This document shows positions 57,865 to 64,000 of a DNA stretch of 64,000 nt, in pieces. The notes beneath the pieces are model-generated. The model worked only from the letters and a program-made list of their open reading frames with translations. It did not search any database and was not told where the DNA came from. The stretch is from assembly GCF_029867415.1 (NCBI RefSeq), contig NC_081183.1, positions 31,149,806 to 31,213,805 of the forward strand, given 5' to 3'. Origin of the DNA: Vicia villosa. Taxonomy: Eukaryota; Streptophyta; Magnoliopsida; Fabales; Fabaceae. Each line of letters starts with the position of its first letter. Positions within the stretch are counted from its first letter, which is position 1. Made by a program: the position numbers and the translations under genes.

Positions 57865-58022
57865 CCCGACTTCGTTCATCGATCCTGGGTTGGTGTATCT
57901 TTCCTTGCACCCGACTTCATGTCCTGGATCCAGGTAGGTATATCCTTCCTCGCGCCCGATTTCATATCCCGGCCCCAGGTAGGCATATCCTTCCTCAGGC
58001 CCGTCTTCATATCCCAACTCCG
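57865..58022 (+). repeat. 45-bp tandem repeat, 3.5 units
   Basis: Units start at 57865, 57910 and 57955, with a partial at 58000; each begins CCCGACTTCAT and contains CCAGGTAGGTATATCCTTCC. The period is 15 codons and a plus-strand frame (57850-58179) stays open across it with PDF...VGISFLA repeated. No known protein matches, and the unit number is too low to argue for coding. Confidence 0.85.
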
Positions 58023-59040
58023 ACCCCTTCCCACATACCGCCTATTTGTTTATGATCCCGGTTTGTTCAACATATATCCCTTATGCGATTTGCAAATTGC
58101 CTTTAATAATTTTACTGTGTACATAAGCCACCCGATCACGAGACCCAACAGGGCGATGTGTTCGATCAAAAAATTTTGAAATTATTTAGACGATGTCCCT
58201 AATCGACCGTGTGCTTGATCTTGAAATTATTTAAAATATTGTTTGTTATGGACAGCGGAAAATGTCCGAATCAACTTGTCTAATCCGAATTGTTATCTGA
58301 AAACTAGGATATGCGTAAAAACCAATAAGAACTACAACGATAATGAAAATACAAAAGAGGCAATATATTTCAACACACAACACATTTGAGTATGATTACA
58401 CTAGTAATATGTTTCTAATGAAATATAAAGTAACAAAAACTAAGAGGCAAATTGTCAAACACTTGAGGTGCTATCATTGCTGATCAGAATTTTTCTTATG
58501 GTTTTGTTGATTTGAAATTCAATTACAATATTATGAATTGTAATGTATTTCAACAAAACAGTTTTCAAATGATAACAAGTTTATCTAATTGTATCGATTG
58601 CACAATCAACAATTTTAACAATTTGTTATCGAAAGTAAATGATGTGTATATATATATATATATATATATAAGGATTTTTCATCTCTCTGGCTACATCTGT
58701 CCCTAATACCAAAGGAATTGAGATAATCAATCTTACTTTGCAAACATATTTTACGAGAGAAATGTAGCTACCAAACCCTACAAACCTTATGTTTGTTGTT
58801 GATTCTAACTCATTCTCTTCCCTTGATCTTGAGCTAGATCAAGTAATTTGATAATACCAATTGATCCTCGGGTTATGATAAGTGAAAATTGTATCTCTTT
58901 TTGTGTATAAGTTTTGTTGCACTTATCTATTCTTTTTGACAATATCGTTTGAGTAAACGTCGATTTGTTTGTAAACACGTTTACTTTACGGATAATTGTA
59001 TTTTTGTGTAATTGTGTACCGTTTGATAATTTTAATGTCT
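58023..59040. other. Unassigned spacer with a short (TA)12 tract
   Basis: The (TA)12 lies at 58647-58670. No gene. The part beyond about 58900 may already belong to the Athila LTR fragment. Confidence 0.5.
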
Positions 59041-59778
59041 TATTGTAGGTATTATTGCACATTTGGAGTCTCGAGTAACAAAGAGTCGAAGACACGGCTC
59101 CGGATGCGCATTTTGAAGAAATAAAGAGCAAAGTTTTGTCAAACTCGCTAAGCGCAAATTCTAGCGCGCTATGGCCTGGTTTTTGTTCCTCTGGCAGTAA
59201 CTAAAGCTTCGCAAGCTCGCTTAGACAAATATATCTCGCTTAGCCAGATATAGCTCGCTTAGCCAAATCATTGTTGTCGTTTAGTGTAAAATATCTGTGA
59301 ATAGTGTATTGATTAGTGAAAGCTCGCTTAGCGAGATCTGTCTGGCTTAGCGAGGTCTATGAGTTCAGAATTGTATATATGTTATAAAATCATATTTTCT
59401 TAGATTTTATCATCTCTTCCTTGACAAAGTTGAGCTCTGGTCCATTTTTGATAGTTTAGAGGCTTAGGCAACACCATTGGGTGCTACATCATGTGGATTG
59501 GCTATGGATTTGTCTCGATTGCCTTGACATTATGAGAGTTTCTGGTTCATCTTCTTTCTTCCCTATGTTTCATTCTAATGGTTGGTTTTGTATGTATATT
59601 TCTACTCTTATTGTATGTACATTTGTTGATCTTGGGATCGTTTATATATTTGCTTTACAAATCATCATTGGTGTTGTTCTTGATCTTTTTGCTTAAATGC
59701 TTCGGGTTTGTGTTGTTTCAGACATGGACATCATCGATCTTAATTAGGAATGATATCTATTAGTTTCTAGATTTCAGA
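59041..59778 (+). mobile_element. Athila-type LTR fragment, plus orientation
   Basis: At 59045-59130, GTAGGTATT...GAGTC, GTCGAAGACACGGCTC and AAAGAGCAAAG match the reverse complement of the Athila-like LTR at 35230-35335, so this is the same broad family in opposite orientation. It carries TCGCTTAGCGAG-type motifs at 59150-59345 where the other LTR has CGCCCGGCG motifs. It is cut at 59779 by the right-hand Tekay-type element. Confidence 0.65.
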
Positions 59779-61899
59779 TGTAACACCCCTCTAATACCCC
59801 ACGGCAATTAACAAAATTAAATCAGAGTAAACATGCAAAGGGTGTCACAATTCAAAAATAAAAGAAAACACACGTTCGGCATATGTCATGCATTCACTGA
59901 AACATTTGAAATTATAACTCATTAGATAAAAATCATGTTTACACAGCGGAATCAAATCATCAAGTCAACATTACATTGTTAATGTATCAGACTTCAAATA
60001 AAATGAACAATAGAGTTATAATCGAACTCAAAACATCGCGTCCCCAGTGTTACATCTATCAGAGCATGACACCGACACAACAACTAAACCGACTTATGAG
60101 CTAATCCTCACCAAGTCGAAAGCAGCTATCCTCAATCTGAAAATATCAACAGTAAGGGTGAGTCTCATCACAGTTAACAAATGTTATTGCATCTTAAATA
60201 ACAACACATCATAGTTATATTATTCACCCAATTTCATCATATTCAGATTATCAGGAACATCCATCATTTACACAAATGTCAACAAAACACATCTTTCAAA
60301 CAGACAATCATGCTCAACATTAATTCAACAAAACACACAACCAACACGTCATCAATATTTATAACACTGGAATACTTCCAATCATGTTATAAACGTATGC
60401 ATATGTATGAACTGACACTATGCATGTGGTACCAAAATTCGTGAATCATATTCACAGGACTTCTCTCTGCGATACCGCCCTTCAAGTCGTTCCCACCCCA
60501 CATGGGCACACGACTAACCTCATCGCTCACACCCCCATGGGCACACGATGACTGCTTACTAATCTCCGCACAATGGGAATTAGTCACCAACGATCCACTC
60601 ATCAACGAGATCCAATGTAAATGATTTATGAATGAATGCACACATATCACATACTGATATCATCACCGATCCGATGCTTAACATCGTCTCATTTCATCCC
60701 ACCAATATCATCACAAACAAGTATGTACATGTCCAAGCATCATTCAATCATTCACATGCATTCACCACAATCAACATATTAATATTAACAGCATATTAAT
60801 ATTCACAAATCATCAATCATCATCATATAATTCTCAACAATCATCACATCGTAATGTTTTCAAAACAACATCATATATTGTCACATTTCATCACATATGT
60901 CAACAATACATCATCCAATTAAACAGATCGTCACATGATTAATATTTCAACATAGCATGTATTTAACATACTTCATCACATATATGTACAATACATCAAT
61001 CACCAAGAAATAAAATCATATTTAAAAATAATTGGATTCACGCCTCATCCCATCATTTTAAACATAGGCTATCTCATAAGATTCATCATGCTCGAAACGG
61101 CACTAAAAACAGGCCTACGGTTCGAAAGTTACACATCATTTAACTTTTCAAGAAAGCAACTAACGCTACAGTACGCGGCGCAACCAAGACTTCGCGGCGC
61201 GACCTGAAGCATACCAACGGGTTCGCGGCGCCAACCTATGCACGCGGCGCGATACGAGGAAAAAGTACGCCTTCGCGGCGCCAACAAGGGGACGCGGCGC
61301 GAACTGGCGATTTCACAGATTTTCGGGTCTGCGTCAGATCCTGCGATCTCACCCAATTTGAGTCCAAAACTGACTCTAAACATCATATACAGGAAGTTAA
61401 TCATCAATTGCATCATTATTCATCATCACACATCAAAACAACACATAATCAATCAATAATACATGCAATTTTCATCAATTCATAACCTCCCTAAACCTAA
61501 CATATAATCCAATTGACTCAATAACATCCCTAATCAATATTATTATCCAAGAATACGATAATAGATGATAACCGGAGAGTCCCCCCTTACCTTAGCCAAG
61601 AGTTCTTGATTGGTCTCTCCCTCCATTGCTCCTCTTCACGTACCAGCTTTCCAATCCCTCATCTCCTCTGCTCTGTTTTTCACGTTCCTTTCCCTTATTC
61701 CCAATTCTTATTATTTTATAAAATAAACTTTAATTGGAATAAGACCTTTACTAACATAACACCCCTTCATTCTTTAACATCACACATGGCCCAACACCAT
61801 AAACCATCCTTTTCCAATTAAATCCCTCAAACCACATATAATTCTAATTATTAATTAAATTTCTATTTAAATTAAAAATTAAAATATACGGGTGTTACA
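59779..61899 (-). mobile_element. 3' LTR of the right-hand Tekay-type derivative
   Basis: The 2121-bp LTR is bounded by TGTAACACCCC and GGGTGTTACA, with a polypurine tract to its right and the candidate target duplication TCAGA at 59774-59778 (partner outside the window). It matches the 5' LTR at 63310-64000, but only from 60042 onward with near identity. CG-rich CGCGGCGC motifs lie at 61165-61310. Confidence 0.85.
61165..61310. repeat. Cluster of CGCGGCGC motifs in the LTR
   Basis: Six copies of CGCGGCGC occur within about 135 bp in otherwise AT-rich DNA, each with a variable 15-25 base spacer, at the LTR slot that holds GTAAC-GTTAC motifs in the copy at 545-2453. Confidence 0.9.
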
Positions 61900-61913
61900 A
61901 CTCTCCCCCACTA
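61900..61913 (-). other. Polypurine tract of the right-hand element
   Basis: The minus strand reads AGTGGGGGAGAGT abutting the LTR. A similar AGTGGGGGAGAAG lies in the interior at about 63140-63155. Confidence 0.8.
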
Positions 61914-63293
61914 AAAGAGTTTTCGTCCTCAAAAACATACCTCAAGTAGCCAGCTCATATAAGAGTCCTTCACCTGACTCCCTCCAGCTCCCAATTAACA
62001 TTACCATCAGTCAATCTTCAAAATCCATCTGGCATAACCAACAGGAAACATGTTTCATACATTCAAATCCCAGTTCTTACATTGCATTTGACCATCCAAA
62101 GGTGTACCACTCATTATATCTCCAAAAGGTTAACAACAACAGAACATTGAGGTACAACCTATACAATACGCTCAGCAACTGAGTAATACAATTACACAAT
62201 CTATAGTATGATCACACTTGATCAACAATGCAGTAATGCATTCCATCTACCAAACATACCAACCTTAGACACACTCTTCCATCTGAGCGATAAAATAATA
62301 CTTACACTTTTCACCAACTGCTTCCTTCAAGAAACTCAATACTCATATTCTTATACCATTGAATTCCAATTATCTGTCTCCTCTTAAGTCACACCAGCAA
62401 TTATCCAACACTTTACATTCCGCTTTTTCCGCACTACTCTGATTACTCATCACAATCATCTGTACCAATAAACAAGTCTAGTTATAAGAACAAGAGTAAC
62501 CGTAACTTCACCTCTTTCCAACGTCATCCTGTCACAATTAAATATGTTACAGCTGCTGCAACTATTTTTATAACAAACTTCATCTCATTAGCTTTCCAAC
62601 GCTTCAAACGGAACTCGAATCGGATGTCCAGAACTCCAGTTATGAATTTTCAAAGTTCTGCAACTATTCAGCAATTTCCTGCGTTTTGCTTACGAAAATC
62701 TCTCTCCAAAACTCATTCTCTTCAACTCTATCACATTCCAAACAGCCCCTTATCGTATCTCTTCACTTCCAAACATTATTATAACTTGAGCAACACTTCC
62801 CACCGCCGAAGCGCAATTTTTGGAACATTACGACATCAATCCTCTTCGCAAACTTGCAGCTGAACCTCTTCTGAGTCGTAAGACTACTCAACTGACAACT
62901 TCGCAGCACACCAGCAGAGTTGACACATTGCAACTTTCCAATTTCCTTATCTTACAATAACTGTCAATTACCTCTAATCATCTTCCTTCAAGATGTTCCA
63001 ACTCAATTCCCAGTGAAGTCTTAATTCCAAGTCACCTTCGATTCGGAAACAACAAACTCCAACAACGCTCGCACTGTTGCCAACAACAGCCTACTGAATC
63101 AATCTTCTTACAACTGAAACATAACCGAGAAGCGAAGCTTCTCCCCCACTTGTTTCAATCCAACACCTGCAACAAACAACCAAGTACCGACAGTGATTCA
63201 CTCACATGTCGCGTACCAAGGAATAATATGCCGACAGTATTCAACCGTCGTGCAACTCAACTGACTCGACTATTGGCCGGACGGACCAACCAG
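61914..63293 (-). other. Non-coding interior of the right-hand Tekay-type derivative
   Basis: Only about 1.4 kb separates the LTRs. No frame on either strand matches gag, protease, RT or integrase, although the intact relative at 1-411 has gag right after the primer site. A copy of the LTR-type module lies at 62590-62644 (minus). The element could move only with proteins from a relative. Confidence 0.75.
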
Positions 63294-63305
63294 GCTCTGA
63301 TACCA
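63294..63305 (-). other. Primer-binding site (initiator Met tRNA) of the right-hand element
   Basis: Perfect TGGTATCAGAGC on the minus strand, four bases from the LTR at 63310. Confidence 0.9.
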
Positions 63306-63309
63306 CTAT

Positions 63310-64000
63310 TGTAACACCCTTCTAAACCCCGCGGAAATTAATAAAATAACTCAGAGTAAAACATGAAAACAAGGGTGCCACAATTCCAATTATAACAAAT
63401 TTATCATAAATCAATTGTCATGCTTCACTTAGGGGCAAATCATCCATTTAACAAAATCATGTTTCTATACAGCGGAACATCAATCAACAGATAAGCATAA
63501 CACCATCTATGCAATATCTCACAAAATTACTCCAATAACAACAAAATAGAGTATCATCATCAACTCTAAACTAGCGTTCCCCCAGTGTTACATCTATCAG
63601 AGCATGACACCGACACAACAACTAAACCGACTTATGAGCTAATCCTCACCAAGTCGAAAGCAGCTATCCTCAATATGAAAATATCAACAGTAAGGGTGAG
63701 TCTCATCACAGTTAACAAATGTTATTGCATCTTAAATAACAACACATCATAGTTATATTATTCACCCAATTTCATCATATTCAGATTATCAGGAACATCC
63801 ATCATTTACACAAATGTCAACAAAACACATCTTTCAAACAGACAATCATGCTCAACATTAATTCAACAAAACACACAACCAACACGTCATCAATATTTAT
63901 AACACTGGAATACTTCCAATCATGTTATAAACGTATGCATATGTATGAACTGACACTATGCATGTGGTACCAAAATTCGTGAATCATATTCACAGGACTT
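63310..64000 (-). mobile_element. 5' LTR of the right-hand Tekay-type derivative (partial)
   Basis: Starts TGTAACACCC next to the primer site and runs off the window. Its first 270 bp differ from the 3' LTR by many substitutions and indels; the remaining 421 bp match it without gaps and with one difference noted (63675 against 60137). Confidence 0.85.

Noticed and set aside
62624..62863. 79-residue ORF in the interior of the right-hand element
   Set aside because: It overlaps the shared module, and no gag or pol motif is present in any frame of the interior.

Overview
This window is from a large, repeat-rich nuclear plant genome. The evidence is plant-specific LTR-retrotransposon lineages (Sirevirus, Tekay-type chromovirus, Athila and Tat/Ogre-like), L1-type LINEs with a zf-RVT tail, Mutator-like MITEs and one small plant gene with an intron. 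The Ogre/Tat-like protease relic and the family mix suggest a legume, possibly tribe Fabeae. That placement is inference.

Layout. At 1-6.3 kb a degenerate LINE (+) carries a Ty1/copia element (-), which in turn carries a Tekay-type Ty3/gypsy element (-) running off the left edge. From 6.3 to 7.5 kb lie a Mutator-like end, a tRNA-like motif and a TA microsatellite. A second LINE (-) runs from about 38.7 kb down to 7.5 kb and is split by several insertions: a solo LTR (7948-10534), an Athila-like element with almost no coding capacity (11621-35506) and an LTR-like insert (36891-37514). The left LTR of the Athila-like element holds a copia-type solo LTR (11935-21061), which holds a Tekay-family solo LTR (13342-20946), which holds a complete young Ty1/copia element (15093-19939). 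Its interior holds a 10.1 kb Sirevirus (23944-34080). Target-site duplications mark most of these layers and give the order of insertion.

From 38.7 to 45 kb there are AT-rich DNA, a Mutator transposase fragment, another solo LTR (40856-43360) and two foldback Mutator-like MITEs. The only gene that looks like a functional host gene is a two-exon gene at 45561-45891 (-), encoding a 73-residue protein, with a TATA box. From 46.9 to 59.8 kb the sequence is mostly decayed: a Tat-lineage protease/RT relic, a 41-bp minisatellite, an Ogre-like protease relic, a copia solo LTR and an Athila LTR fragment. The right edge (59779-64000) is a Tekay-type derivative with only 1.4 kb of non-coding interior between its LTRs.

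Apart from the small gene, everything recognisable is mobile DNA. Intact or nearly intact coding capacity is limited to the young copia element (one frameshift) and the Sirevirus gag and env-like ORFs. The most unusual signals are in the LTRs: a short module shared by Tekay-type and Athila-type LTRs, next to arrays of short CG-rich motifs that differ between copies at the same slot, and a mosaic LTR pair at the right edge.
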